Assembly (NCBI GenBank): GCA_032718475.1
Contig: JAUCBJ010000822.1
Coordinates: 1-45,174, forward strand
Direction of reading: 5' to 3'
DNA from: Nemertoderma westbladi
Lineage: Eukaryota; Xenacoelomorpha; Nemertodermatida; Nemertodermatidae
Length of the DNA: 45,174 bases
This document shows, piece after piece, positions 20,630 to 29,889 of the stretch. The stretch's first letter is position 1. The number at the start of each line of letters is the position of its first letter. A model generated the notes under the pieces. That model searched no databases. It worked only from the letters and a program-made list of their open reading frames with translations, and was not told the DNA's origin. Position numbers and translations under genes: made by a program.

Positions 20630-23600
20630 GTGCGACTGAGTAGAGAGAGACAGGTTGACGTCGTGAGGGGGCGGACGAAGCGTCGAGCCCGATCAGAAGA
20701 GGGAAGAGGAACAGTGGGGTTTAACCGGGAGGTCGACGAGAGATCTCACGAGCGGGAATACTCCACTGATAGGAGAAGAAGAGAAGACAGTAGTAGAAGT
20801 ATCGCCGCAAACGATAGAAGAGCGAGGACGGATAGCGAGCCGTCGGTAGTCGAGATGAGGACAGAGAGTCAGTGGGGTCGGACTCCGGGAGATTGCCGTC
20901 GCCCCGGAGAGATGCGACCCGGCGAGGCGCACTACGCGCCGAGAGAGGGGTACGCGATGTACCGGTACGAAGATGAGAACAGTAGAGAGGGGGGTCGAAG
21001 AGAAACTTTCCGACGGAATACACCTATCGATCGAGAATACGGTAGCCGCGGGGAAGATTATTCGAGAAGAATAAACTTCGATCCCGAACAACACATGCAG
21101 ACTGTAGGACATACTGTAGGCCTTACTGCACATACCATAGGCCATACTGAGAGAGGCAATGTAGGCGATAGGATAGCGTGGACAACGGGATTAAACCCGG
21201 AAGTCGCGGAATACATACCGGCGGGTAGGCCAGAAGCTGATAGGCCTATACCGGTACCAGCACAGCAGTATGACTACAGCATGCAGGGACATAACATATA
21301 CCCAGGGGAGGGGGGAATTATTGCGGATAGGTGTATGGGCCCCAATATATTAACATCAACCCCAGTACCAAACATACCGGTGGGGGGGGAGGGACAGGGT
21401 GACATTCCCCCATCACAATATCAACAATATACCCCGATAGGAGCAAGAACAACGAGACCCTTAGATGAAAATAGGTCGTGTGACACAGAAATATGGAGGG
21501 GGCCACTACCCCCGATGACATACCCAAGTCAGAGAAGATCGAGAAATAGGACGGACGAACCGCACCAGACAGGAGAAACTATACAGCACCCGTCGAATCC
21601 ATTGGAAGCGCAGGCGATGGGGATGGCTACGTTGATCGATGCGTTGAAAACGAGGATCGAGCTACCACCCGTGGAACCATTCAAATTCGATGGGAGTAGG
21701 CCGGAAGAATATCTACAGTTTCGGCGCATGTATAGTAACGAAATACTAACAAAAAACTTGACGCAGGCGGAGTGCCTAAAGTATCTGCAAGTATATACGG
21801 GAGGCCCAGCATACGATATCGTGAGGCAATATCAAGGAATAGAGGGCGGCTTCACGACAGCATGGCGGGCACTGGATAGGGAATACGGGCACCCGGCCAA
21901 GATTATCAGGCAGACGCTGAGGGGCATAACATCGGGTGGCCTACAGGATAACCCCGTTAGCATTAAGACGTTCGCTAACAAAGTCGAAAAGGCGCTAATC
22001 GTGCTGAAGACGCTAGACGCGCCGTACGAGCTCAATGCATCCAACAACATCACCACGATAGCGCAGACACTACCAAACTGGCTGCGCAATAAGTGGAGGA
22101 AAATCGCCTTCTCCACTCGAGATAAGAAGGGTGCGGAACCGGGTTTAGAAGAAATGTCAAACTTCTTAAACTACGGGGCTGAACTGATAACTGACCCAGT
22201 TTATAGCGAAGACAGCCTGGGAAAGGGACCGAAGACAGACTATCATAGACCGAAACCAGAGCACAATACATCAAACGCATTACCGAGACTCAGGCAATCA
22301 TTGCCATATGCAGCGACGCAGGGGACTACAAGTCCACAGCTAGCCGAAGATAAAACAACACCGTGGAACGGACAGGGAAACAATAACAACACAAATAAAC
22401 ATAACCCCAGTACGTCCAGTAGGCAAAATCCAAACAATAAGAATAGTAGGGACTTTGGTACAAACGCAACTGCGATACGCAACGCACTGTATAAAGAGGG
22501 CTACGACCCAAAGAGCAAATGCCAGCTACACGCAAATGCGCTTCATCAAACCATGAACTGCAGGTACTGGCAGGCGCTACCTAGGCAAGATCAGATAGAT
22601 TATGCGTTCAGCAATAAAATCTGCTCGCGATGTGTAATGAGTGGACATAGAGCAAGGGAGTGCAAGGAGAAGCCAATGAAATTTGGTCAAAGGAGAGGCC
22701 AAACGATGGCGACGAGCACAGTAGGGGCGAAGAAGAGGGGAACGGTGCTACTTGGAGTAGTACCAGTGCGAGTGATCGGGGAAGGCAATCGATCAGTAAC
22801 AACACTAATGCTGGTTGATAGTGGAGCTGCCTTCACATTAGTCGAGGAATGGGTGGCCGTGGAGATAGGATTGAGAACGAGGCCAAGCAGGATGGCGGTA
22901 ACAACCATCTCTAGCAAAGATGAGGTCCTGGAGATGAGAACAGGACGGTGCGCAATTGCAGCAGTGGCACCAGGATGCGACTATGGGGCAACCATCGACC
23001 CCATCCAAGTGATAGAGTCAATTAATATTAATGCCAGGCGACCAACCAACATCGAGGTCGAGCAGTATAAATTTCTGGACGACATTGACTTCTCAATCCC
23101 AGACGTGGACGTTAGGAAGGTGTCCATCATAGTAGGCATGGACTGCCCAACGGCCCACGAAAGAATGCAAACGGTCTTCGGCGAAGACAAGCAGAGTGAC
23201 CCGGTGGCAATTTTAACACCATTCGGGTGGACGCTCAGTGGTCCGATCAAGAGTAAGATACCATTTAGGATGTCGGAGACATCAAGATGCATGTTCACAG
23301 GAACAATGCAGGAAATGGGTGACGAGGGAGCAGAAGAGCAGCTTAAAAGACTGCTCAGACAGGATTTCGAGGGACTGAAAGAAACCGGAGTCGGGACCTC
23401 AGTAGAAGACAAGCAGGCTCTACAAAGCGTGGAGGAATCAATGACATGCGATGAGGGACGGTATACTATAGGAATGGTATGGAAACTACCGAAGATACCG
23501 CTGCCCGACAATAGGGGGATGGTACTCACGAGGCTCCGCAAACTGAAACAAACACTAAAACGGAGCCCCGAGAAGAATGAGTACATCCACAGAACAATTA

Positions 23601-25087
23601 AGAAGTACGTCGAGAAAGGATGGGCCGTGGAGTTACCGGTCGACGAGCCGAACACGGATAGGACATATTACCTGCCACTGCACGTGGCTTTAGATCCAAA
23701 GAAAGGTAAACTAAGGATGGTAGTCGACGCATCGGCAAAGACCGACGGAAAATGCTTAAACGATTACCTGTTAGAAGGCCCAAACATATACAATTCGGGC
23801 ATAGAAGTGTTACTTATATTTAGAAATGGGAAACACGCCTTCACGTGCGACATAGAAGGCATGTTCAACCAAGTCCGTGTAACGGAAGAAGATAGCGACA
23901 GTCAACGCTTCTTATGGTATAACGGCGAGGAAGAACCGCCGATAATACCAGCATATAAGATGGTAGTACAGAACATGGGGGCCAAGTCGTCTTCATTTAC
24001 GACGACTATGGCAGTGAGAGACACAGTAAAGGGGAAGGAAGATAGATACAGCAGTAGGGCCGTCGATATGATTCGACGCGGTTTCTACGTAGACGACGGA
24101 ATGGAGTCTGGAAATACGGTTAAGGAGATACTGGATACAGGGCGCGAGGTTCGCGACATCCTAAAGGGATCCGGCTTTAACCTGACCAAATTCCAATCCA
24201 GTTCGGAAGAATTTACCAAGGCGATAGAGGACAGGAGACCAGAATCGACCATGGATAATCCCACAACAGCCAAAGGGCAGGACATGGCAATTAAGAGAAC
24301 AGAATCTCAACAGAAGGCATTGGGAATCGTGTGGAACAGGGAGACAGACGAATTGAAGTATCAGCTGAGCCAGGAGGGCGCAGACATCCACACGAAAAGG
24401 GGCTATGTATCGTATATAGCAAGGATATACGATCCCCTAGGCCTAGCATCCCCATTATTAGTCACGGGGAAACAGATACTCAAGAGAGTATACAAACTGA
24501 AGGATGAGTGGGACGTAGAGGTACCAGAGGAAATCAAGAAACAGTGGAGCAAGTGGACAGGAGACTTGGAGAAGATGGGAACATACAACATCCCACGGGT
24601 GTATTTCCCGGATGGGAACATGACGAATCTGGACCTACACATGTTCTCCGACGCGTCGTTGGAAGCGTACGGAGCGGCACTTTACTTAGTACAACGAGAG
24701 GGGGCTCATAAGCCAAGACTAGCCTTTAGCAAAGCAAAGTCAACGCCGCCAGATTCAGCATCAGTTCCCAAGTTAGAATTGACAGCCGCGAGGCTAGGAG
24801 TAAGGGCCACAGCCTACCTAGTGGATACTATTCCCAACATAGTGGAAACACACTACTGGACGGACTCCATGGTAGTGCTTGGTTGGCTACACAACGAAAG
24901 GACGAGATACCCGATATTCGTCGCGAATAGAGTGGACGAAATAAGGGCGAGCACAGAACTAGGAAAGGTGGCACTACTGCCCAACAGACGAGAACCCAGC
25001 GGACTTGCTGTCGAGGGGCGTGGAACGCCACACTTTCCTGAAGAAGGAAGTATTGTGGCAACATGGGCCACAATTTCTGAGCGATAG
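20630..25087 (+). CDS. BEL Gag-Pol: Gag, protease, reverse transcriptase, RNase H
   Basis: A 1485-residue frame opening at a GTG; the native start is probably upstream. Domains: a basic N-terminal tail; a DUF1759-type Gag region at about residues 335-525 (VEPFKFDG, YLQ, and YGHP blocks); a CCHC zinc knuckle ICSRCVMSGHRAREC at 664-678; an aspartic protease with catalytic DSGA at 730 and a DUF1758-like region up to FGWTLSG near 880; RT with FTCDIEGMF near 1073 and catalytic YVDD at 1153; RNase H with MFSDAS, KLELTAARL and YWTDS between about 1338 and 1420. Coding similarity leaves this frame at 24967/24968, where an extra G shifts it by +1, so the last 40 residues are out of frame. Confidence 0.9.
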   Translation: MRLSRERQVDVVRGRTKRRARSEEGRGTVGFNREVDERSHEREYSTDRRRREDSSRSIAANDRRARTDSEPSVVEMRTESQWGRTPGDCRRPGEMRPGEAHYAPREGYAMYRYEDENSREGGRRETFRRNTPIDREYGSRGEDYSRRINFDPEQHMQTVGHTVGLTAHTIGHTERGNVGDRIAWTTGLNPEVAEYIPAGRPEADRPIPVPAQQYDYSMQGHNIYPGEGGIIADRCMGPNILTSTPVPNIPVGGEGQGDIPPSQYQQYTPIGARTTRPLDENRSCDTEIWRGPLPPMTYPSQRRSRNRTDEPHQTGETIQHPSNPLEAQAMGMATLIDALKTRIELPPVEPFKFDGSRPEEYLQFRRMYSNEILTKNLTQAECLKYLQVYTGGPAYDIVRQYQGIEGGFTTAWRALDREYGHPAKIIRQTLRGITSGGLQDNPVSIKTFANKVEKALIVLKTLDAPYELNASNNITTIAQTLPNWLRNKWRKIAFSTRDKKGAEPGLEEMSNFLNYGAELITDPVYSEDSLGKGPKTDYHRPKPEHNTSNALPRLRQSLPYAATQGTTSPQLAEDKTTPWNGQGNNNNTNKHNPSTSSRQNPNNKNSRDFGTNATAIRNALYKEGYDPKSKCQLHANALHQTMNCRYWQALPRQDQIDYAFSNKICSRCVMSGHRARECKEKPMKFGQRRGQTMATSTVGAKKRGTVLLGVVPVRVIGEGNRSVTTLMLVDSGAAFTLVEEWVAVEIGLRTRPSRMAVTTISSKDEVLEMRTGRCAIAAVAPGCDYGATIDPIQVIESININARRPTNIEVEQYKFLDDIDFSIPDVDVRKVSIIVGMDCPTAHERMQTVFGEDKQSDPVAILTPFGWTLSGPIKSKIPFRMSETSRCMFTGTMQEMGDEGAEEQLKRLLRQDFEGLKETGVGTSVEDKQALQSVEESMTCDEGRYTIGMVWKLPKIPLPDNRGMVLTRLRKLKQTLKRSPEKNEYIHRTIKKYVEKGWAVELPVDEPNTDRTYYLPLHVALDPKKGKLRMVVDASAKTDGKCLNDYLLEGPNIYNSGIEVLLIFRNGKHAFTCDIEGMFNQVRVTEEDSDSQRFLWYNGEEEPPIIPAYKMVVQNMGAKSSSFTTTMAVRDTVKGKEDRYSSRAVDMIRRGFYVDDGMESGNTVKEILDTGREVRDILKGSGFNLTKFQSSSEEFTKAIEDRRPESTMDNPTTAKGQDMAIKRTESQQKALGIVWNRETDELKYQLSQEGADIHTKRGYVSYIARIYDPLGLASPLLVTGKQILKRVYKLKDEWDVEVPEEIKKQWSKWTGDLEKMGTYNIPRVYFPDGNMTNLDLHMFSDASLEAYGAALYLVQREGAHKPRLAFSKAKSTPPDSASVPKLELTAARLGVRATAYLVDTIPNIVETHYWTDSMVVLGWLHNERTRYPIFVANRVDEIRASTELGKVALLPNRREPSGLAVEGRGTPHFPEEGSIVATWATISER

Positions 25088-25988
25088 GGAGGCCTGGCCG
25101 CCGATGAGGAAGGTGGACCCGGGCTCGGAAGTAGTATCAGAAGGAGAAGAGGGAGATTCAGAGGGAGAAGAGATATACTCCCAGATGGTGAGGGAGATTA
25201 GGGACGTGCAACCAGGAAGGGAACTGTGCGATAACCCAACGGATAAACTCCTCAGCTACAGTTCTAGTTGGTATAAGACCAAGAAACTAGTGGCGTATTG
25301 GAGAGCCTTCGGGAATTTCCTTGCGGGAGTTGGCAAGGACAAGAAAATCAGGACAACCATAGATCTGGAGGGAGCGGCCAAGGCAGTGATCCGCTATGAA
25401 CAACGGAAGAACTACGGCGACGAGGTGGAACGCGTCGGTAACCAACAGCACCTCCGACGGGACAGCGAGCTGATTACGCTGTCGCCACAACTCAATGACG
25501 ACGGGATTCTAGTAATGAATTCTAGGGTGGGATACAACAATAGCATAGTCGTACCACCGAAACCCATCATCATTCCTACAGGATCGCCAATAGTCCACCA
25601 GATTATATGGGACTCCCACAAATCGATATTGCACGGGGGCACCAACCGAACCCTCACAGAGATAAGGAGGACCTATTGGGTCAAACAATTAAGGAAGAAG
25701 GTTAAAGCGGTAGTGGGGCAGTGCCAGACCTGCCGACGGGCGAAGAAGGAGCGAGCCATACAGGAGATGGCGCCACTACCGGCGAGTAGGGTAAGACAGC
25801 ACGACCCGCCATTTACGCATTGCGGTGTGGACATGTTCGGGCCGATAAAGATCAAGGTGATGCGACACACGGAGAAACGCTACGGTATTATCTTCGTATG
25901 CAACAATACGCGGGCGGTAGGGATAGAACTCGCCCAAGATGCAACCGCATCAGCGTTCATTAACGCCTTAGAAAGGTTCAGGGACCTG
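24969..25988 (+). CDS. BEL Pol continuation: RNase H end and integrase N-terminal half
   Basis: Resumes Pol in the next frame after the +1 break. Opens with a PTDENPADLLSRG block, the standard end of BEL RNase H. Then comes a linker with acidic runs, then the integrase HHCC zinc domain (HQIIWDSH, HGG, CQTC near 25722) and the first catalytic Asp in CGVDMFGP near 25830. Similarity shifts frame again at about 25986-25992. The open frame extends to 26054 but its tail is out of frame. Most likely a point indel rather than programmed shift, as the spot has no clear shift signal beyond a short A/G run. Confidence 0.85.
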
Positions 25989-25992
25989 CAAA

Positions 25993-26727
25993 GGTGGGAC
26001 GATCGCAGTGATATACAGCGACAACGGCACCAACTTTGTGGGCGCAGAGAGTGAAATGGCAGAGGCCTTGGACATCTTGGAAGGGGAAGAAGTCAGGGCA
26101 GCCATGAGACGACGAGAGGTAAAGTGGGAGAGAAGGACGCCGTATGCACCACATACACTAGGATGCGTCGAGAGACTGGTGGGCAGTTCAAAGCGTCTAA
26201 TGACAAAGCTAATGAACACCCACATGGTCACTGAGGACGTCTTACGGACAGTACTTGCGAAGTGCGAGGGGATCATTAATAGCAGACCGCTATATCCGGA
26301 GAATGACGACCCTGAGTCACTAGACGTGTTAACGCCTAGCCATTTCCTAATGGAAAGACCAGCGACCATCGATATGCGGGGTGTAGACCCAGATGACATA
26401 CACTCCCGCCAAAGTTGGAAAGTCGCAAAGGCAATAAGCGCTGAGTATTGGAGGAGGTGGGTCGAGGAATACCTACCCACGCTCCATAAGCGAAGCAAAT
26501 GGAGGAAACCGAACAGGGAGTTAAGAGCAGGAGATCTTGTAATCGTTACGGATGATACTATCATCAACAACCAGTGGCGGTTGGCGAGAGTTGTAGACAC
26601 CTACTCCGACGAGGACGGAAGAGTCCGATCGGTAGAAGTGCGGATAGGTGGAAAGATAGGTGCGAAGGACAGAAAAACCTACAAGAGAGCAGTAGGGAAA
26701 TGCTGTCTTCTAGAAGGGGCACCTTAG
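25993..26727 (+). CDS. BEL integrase C-terminal half
   Basis: Third Pol segment, +1 to the second. Starts with the second catalytic Asp block IYSDNGTNF (26011), then the catalytic Glu in CVERLVGSSK near 26167, giving the D,D-35,E triad across the two frames. A DUF5641-like C-terminal domain follows (RAGDLVIV, QWRLARV) and ends at TAG 26725-26727. All recognisable catalytic residues of the polyprotein are present; only the two frameshifts disable it. Confidence 0.88.
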   Translation, partial: GGTIAVIYSDNGTNFVGAESEMAEALDILEGEEVRAAMRRREVKWERRTPYAPHTLGCVERLVGSSKRLMTKLMNTHMVTEDVLRTVLAKCEGIINSRPLYPENDDPESLDVLTPSHFLMERPATIDMRGVDPDDIHSRQSWKVAKAISAEYWRRWVEEYLPTLHKRSKWRKPNRELRAGDLVIVTDDTIINNQWRLARVVDTYSDEDGRVRSVEVRIGGKIGAKDRKTYKRAVGKCCLLEGAP

Positions 26728-26860
26728 AAGTGGAGTTAGCGCTTAGTTTAGTCGTCCAAGTTTTGGACTGAGGGGGGTGGGATTGAGGGCGAGACGCCCT
26801 TCCCACATATAAAATTTGAAAAATAAAATAAAAATAAAATAATAGTACATGAGTAGGTAC
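26728..26860 (+). other. Post-pol spacer
   Basis: A G-rich stretch and an A-rich AAAATAAAATAAAA run (26815-26843), possibly a polyadenylation signal region for a Gag-Pol transcript. No coding. Confidence 0.4.
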
Positions 26861-27680
26861 GCAGTTAGTAGGCAGAAGGTACGTAGTACCTAATTAGTTA
26901 GTAGGTACGTAGTACCTAGAGTTAGTTAGTTAGTTAGTAGGTACGTAGTACCTAGAGTTAGTTAGAGGGTTAGTAGGTACGTAGTACCTAGTTAGAGAAG
27001 TTAGTTAGTAGGTACGTAATACCTAGAGTTAGTTAGAGGGTTAGTAGGTACGCAGTACCTAGTTAGAGAAGTTAGTTAGTAGGTACGTAGTACCTAGAGT
27101 TAGTTAGTTAGTTAGAGGGTACGTAGTACCGTTAGTTAGAGAAGTTAGAGGGTACGTAGTACCGTTAGTTAGAGTTAGAGTTAGAGGGTACGTAGTACCT
27201 GAGTTAGTTAGAGTTAGAGGGTACGTAGTACCGTTAGTTAGAGTTAGAGTTAGTAGGTACGTAGTACCGTTAGTTAGAGTTAGAGTTAGAGGGTACGTAG
27301 TACCGTTAGTTAGAGTTAGAGTTAGAGGGTACGTAGTACCGTTAGCTAGAGTTAGAGTTAGAGGGTACGTAGTACCGTTAGTTAGAGTTAGAGTTGGAGG
27401 GTACGTGGTACCGTTAGTTAGAGTTAGAGTTAGAGGGTACGTAGTACCGGTAGTTAGAGTTAGAGTTAGAGGGTACGTGGTACCGTTAGTTAGAGTTAGA
27501 GTTAGAGGGTACGTAGTACCGTTAGTTAGAGTTAGAGTTAGAGGGTACGTAGTACCGCTAGTTAGAGTTAGAGTTAGAGGGTACGTAGTACCGTTGTCAG
27601 AGTTAGAGAGTCAGAGGGTACGTAGTACCATTAGTTAGAGAAGAGTTAGAGTTAGAGGGTACGTGGTACCATTAGAGAGA
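26853..27680 (+). repeat. Hairpin tandem array between pol and the 3' ORFs
   Basis: About 25 copies of GGTACGTAGTACC, each a stem-loop (GGTAC/GTACC with loop GTA), separated by GTTAG/TTAGAG words. The second half is a regular 36-bp unit; the first half is more variable, 40-75 bp. Both halves share the same motif. Lies inside the element between pol and the exonuclease-like ORF. Confidence 0.9.
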
Positions 27681-27702
27681 GAGAGAGTAAGAGGTAGAAG
27701 GG

Positions 27703-27710
27703 TATATAAG
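27703..27710 (+). promoter_or_regulatory. TATA-box-like TATATAAG upstream of the 3' ORFs
   Basis: Canonical TATATAAG in an otherwise purine-rich stretch, about 460 bases upstream of the exonuclease-like ORF. It could drive a separate transcript of the two 3' ORFs. A match to an 8-mer is weak evidence by itself. Confidence 0.3.
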
Positions 27711-27754
27711 ATATAGATATTAGTTAGCAGTTAGTAGAGAGAGGGGGGCATATG

Positions 27755-27802
27755 AGTACAGCTGGGTAAGTCGTGTGGCCACACGACGCACACTGCTGTA
27801 CT
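27755..27802. promoter_or_regulatory. Layered 48-bp palindrome
   Basis: An 18-bp perfect palindrome GTCGTGTGGCCACACGAC (27770-27787) is centred within outer 8-bp inverted arms AGTACAGC / GCTGTACT (27755-27762 and 27795-27802). Inner and outer arms share the same centre, and the gaps are 7 nt on each side. Could be a dimeric protein-binding site in DNA or a stem with symmetrical internal loop in RNA. A strong splice-donor-like GGGTAAGT lies inside the left gap (27764-27771). Confidence 0.8.
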
Positions 27803-28170
27803 GCATAGGCCAGAACACAGAGTAGGCCAGAATGTGGATTAGAGAATAGAATAATCCATAGGCAGTAGTAAGTAGCAGGACAGTAGAATCAAATTAAAAT
27901 AGATAAATAAATAGAATAGGGCTGAAAGGTGTACAAATAATGGCAACACAAGGAAAGTTATTCTAGAACATAATAAAAGTAACGGACAGAAATTGTAAAT
28001 TACGCCCATTTACTAGCTTCAAAATTAATTAAGGATAATTTAGGTTAAAAGGCGCAGTTAAGTAGGAAATAGGCCATTATCGAACTGTACAGAACATCCT
28101 AGATACATCACTCATCTGTATTGCGCCTTGGTAAGGCACCACCTTGCAGGTGAGCGAGTGAACGTTCGGA
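27803..28170 (+). other. Leader before the 3' ORFs
   Basis: No coding. Contains an acceptor-like ACCTTGCAG ending at 28149 and a TGA at 28159-28161 in the frame of the next ORF, which fixes its start at the ATG at 28171. Confidence 0.5.
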
Positions 28171-29889
28171 ATGGCGAGCAAGTTGATCAGAAAGAGAAAG
28201 GCGGAGTCAGGAGGAAAGGAGATACTGGTGGATTTCACCGAGAGGCATCCGGAAGAGAAGATGAGAGGATACTACGAGAAGTTGGAAAGGGGTCACGCGG
28301 CACGAGCGCTGCAGGATCACTTCCGGGAGATGCACGAACAGCGGCTGGTCGGGACCTACGGGACGCCGGTGCTGGACAACGCGATCTTCCAACACTTCCA
28401 CTACGTGGTGAAAGGGGACGAGGCGAAGTTCGGGATTCCGAAGTACCCGAGGGAATCACCGAGGAAGGACTGGAAGAGATTCATAGAGTCCGTCAACAAA
28501 GGAGGATATATGATCCTAGACGACGAGGGAACCGTGGAAGACGAGGCGGGTTCGAGACGAGGAACGGCGGGGTCGGCCAGGACCATACTCCTACATTTGG
28601 CCGCGCCAAATGGGGACATCTTCTTATTCGATCTAGGAACGTATGGGAAGAAGGACGGGCCGAAATTAGACCGGTTACCGAAAGCGGTACAAGTCTTAGT
28701 AAGAGAGAAATCGACGACGAAAGTGGGATCGGCGATTCGCGAGGATGCGGAGAGGATCATCGGTCCGGACGCCACCAACCTCCTGGATATGCAGAAAGTC
28801 TTTATGGCTATGACGGCACCGAATGGATTGGGGGTGGTCGAAAACACAGGCCAATGCGGGGCGGTGGCGATGGGCCAATTATTGGGGCTCGTATGCCACA
28901 AACCAATGGATTGGGGGAAGTTCAGGGAAGAGTACGGAGCAGAACTAGCGAACTCGCTAAAGTGGGGAGCGAGACCGGGAAAGCAGGAGGTATATCAATT
29001 CCGCAGAGGAGCGATAAAGGTATATCAGAAGCGATATATCCTGCAGGAAGACTGGATCATGATAAGTTTGCTTAACTTATTTATGACCGTGGTTGTCGAG
29101 AGGGAACCAGGGGCATTTCTGTTATCAGGATCACCCCTAAGCTACAGGAGAGCCTTTAAGACGGCCTTTGACGGTCTGGTAGACCACCCGGGGCTGAAGG
29201 GCGAGTCGGCGTACTACAACAGCCAGCATCTGGTAGACGGGGAGACAGATACACCGTATCAGAGATGGGAGCAGCTAGAAGCGGATAGACGAGAAGCAAA
29301 GCGACTGGAAGAAGTCGCCAGACAGGAGAGGATAGAAGCGGAGGAGAGGGAAGAGGAGGCCAGGACACAGAGTTACGGCTTCGAGGAACAGGCAGGCCTA
29401 GATGAACTTCATTGGACTTCATCAGGGAGTTCGGGGGAGTCTCTAGGGCGAGAATTGGGATGGACGGTGGGATCACCGAAACAGTCGACGTCGGGGTTGC
29501 AAACGATGCCCATACCGGCGGGCGCCGAGGGCGACCAACTGCCAAGGAAGTTACGGGAGCTAGAGGGATGGAGAGCTACGGGCGAGAGCCAAGGCGGGAA
29601 GGGACATAGTGGATCCATCGGGATACCGGGGTTGGAAACACTACCAGAAGAGGAGGACAACGACGACGAGTTCGGAGAGATGCCGCCCATCGAGAGGATA
29701 GGCCACTCGGACACGGACTGGGTTGGCGGAAGGGTGGTGACGGCCAGTGGGGCGAGGGCCTTCGCACGAGAACCCGGCGATGGATTTCGCGGGGAGCATT
29801 ATCAGGTTGGGCGAGCAACCGGGGACGGCACCACGGATAGTATTCGGGGAGACGATGCCCGAGAGGGGCGGAGAGATCGACGTAGATAG
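28171..29889 (+). CDS. Candidate DEDD-type 3'-5' exonuclease-like protein of the BEL element
   Basis: 572 residues from ATG 28171, with an in-frame stop 12 bases upstream. Residues 45-90 hold QDHF and GTYGTPVLDNA. Residues about 110-305 have the layout of the RNase D/WRN exonuclease fold: Exo I as D117-x-E119 (YMILDDEG), then a beta strand pair (TILLHLA, GDIFLFDL), a KVGSAIREDAERI block with D192 (Exo II), LLDMQ with D206, a GQLLGL-CHKP segment like the conserved helix before the last motif, and YILQED at 289-294 as Exo III, where E293 takes the usual Asp place and D294 follows. The C-terminal third is low-complexity acidic/Gly-rich with a coiled coil at 365-400. It occupies the env position but has no signal peptide or membrane anchor. 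The fold assignment is by motif pattern only and needs profile or structure confirmation. Confidence 0.6.
   Translation: MASKLIRKRKAESGGKEILVDFTERHPEEKMRGYYEKLERGHAARALQDHFREMHEQRLVGTYGTPVLDNAIFQHFHYVVKGDEAKFGIPKYPRESPRKDWKRFIESVNKGGYMILDDEGTVEDEAGSRRGTAGSARTILLHLAAPNGDIFLFDLGTYGKKDGPKLDRLPKAVQVLVREKSTTKVGSAIREDAERIIGPDATNLLDMQKVFMAMTAPNGLGVVENTGQCGAVAMGQLLGLVCHKPMDWGKFREEYGAELANSLKWGARPGKQEVYQFRRGAIKVYQKRYILQEDWIMISLLNLFMTVVVEREPGAFLLSGSPLSYRRAFKTAFDGLVDHPGLKGESAYYNSQHLVDGETDTPYQRWEQLEADRREAKRLEEVARQERIEAEEREEEARTQSYGFEEQAGLDELHWTSSGSSGESLGRELGWTVGSPKQSTSGLQTMPIPAGAEGDQLPRKLRELEGWRATGESQGGKGHSGSIGIPGLETLPEEEDNDDEFGEMPPIERIGHSDTDWVGGRVVTASGARAFAREPGDGFRGEHYQVGRATGDGTTDSIRGDDAREGRRDRRR

Noticed and set aside
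26853-27680. Telomere-like sequence (TTAGAG/GTTAG words)
   Set aside because: The array is interrupted by GGTACGTAGTACC hairpins in every unit and lies inside the BEL element between coding regions; not a telomeric repeat.
27767-28149. Intron before the 3' ORFs (donor GGGTAAGT, acceptor ACCTTGCAG)
   Set aside because: Plausible sites but no polypyrimidine tract of note and no transcript evidence; only mentioned as a test in the findings.
28128-29075. 315-residue ORF overlapping the exonuclease-like ORF
   Set aside because: A shadow frame of low-stop purine-rich sequence; the decayed homologue at 1-540 follows the 28171 frame instead.
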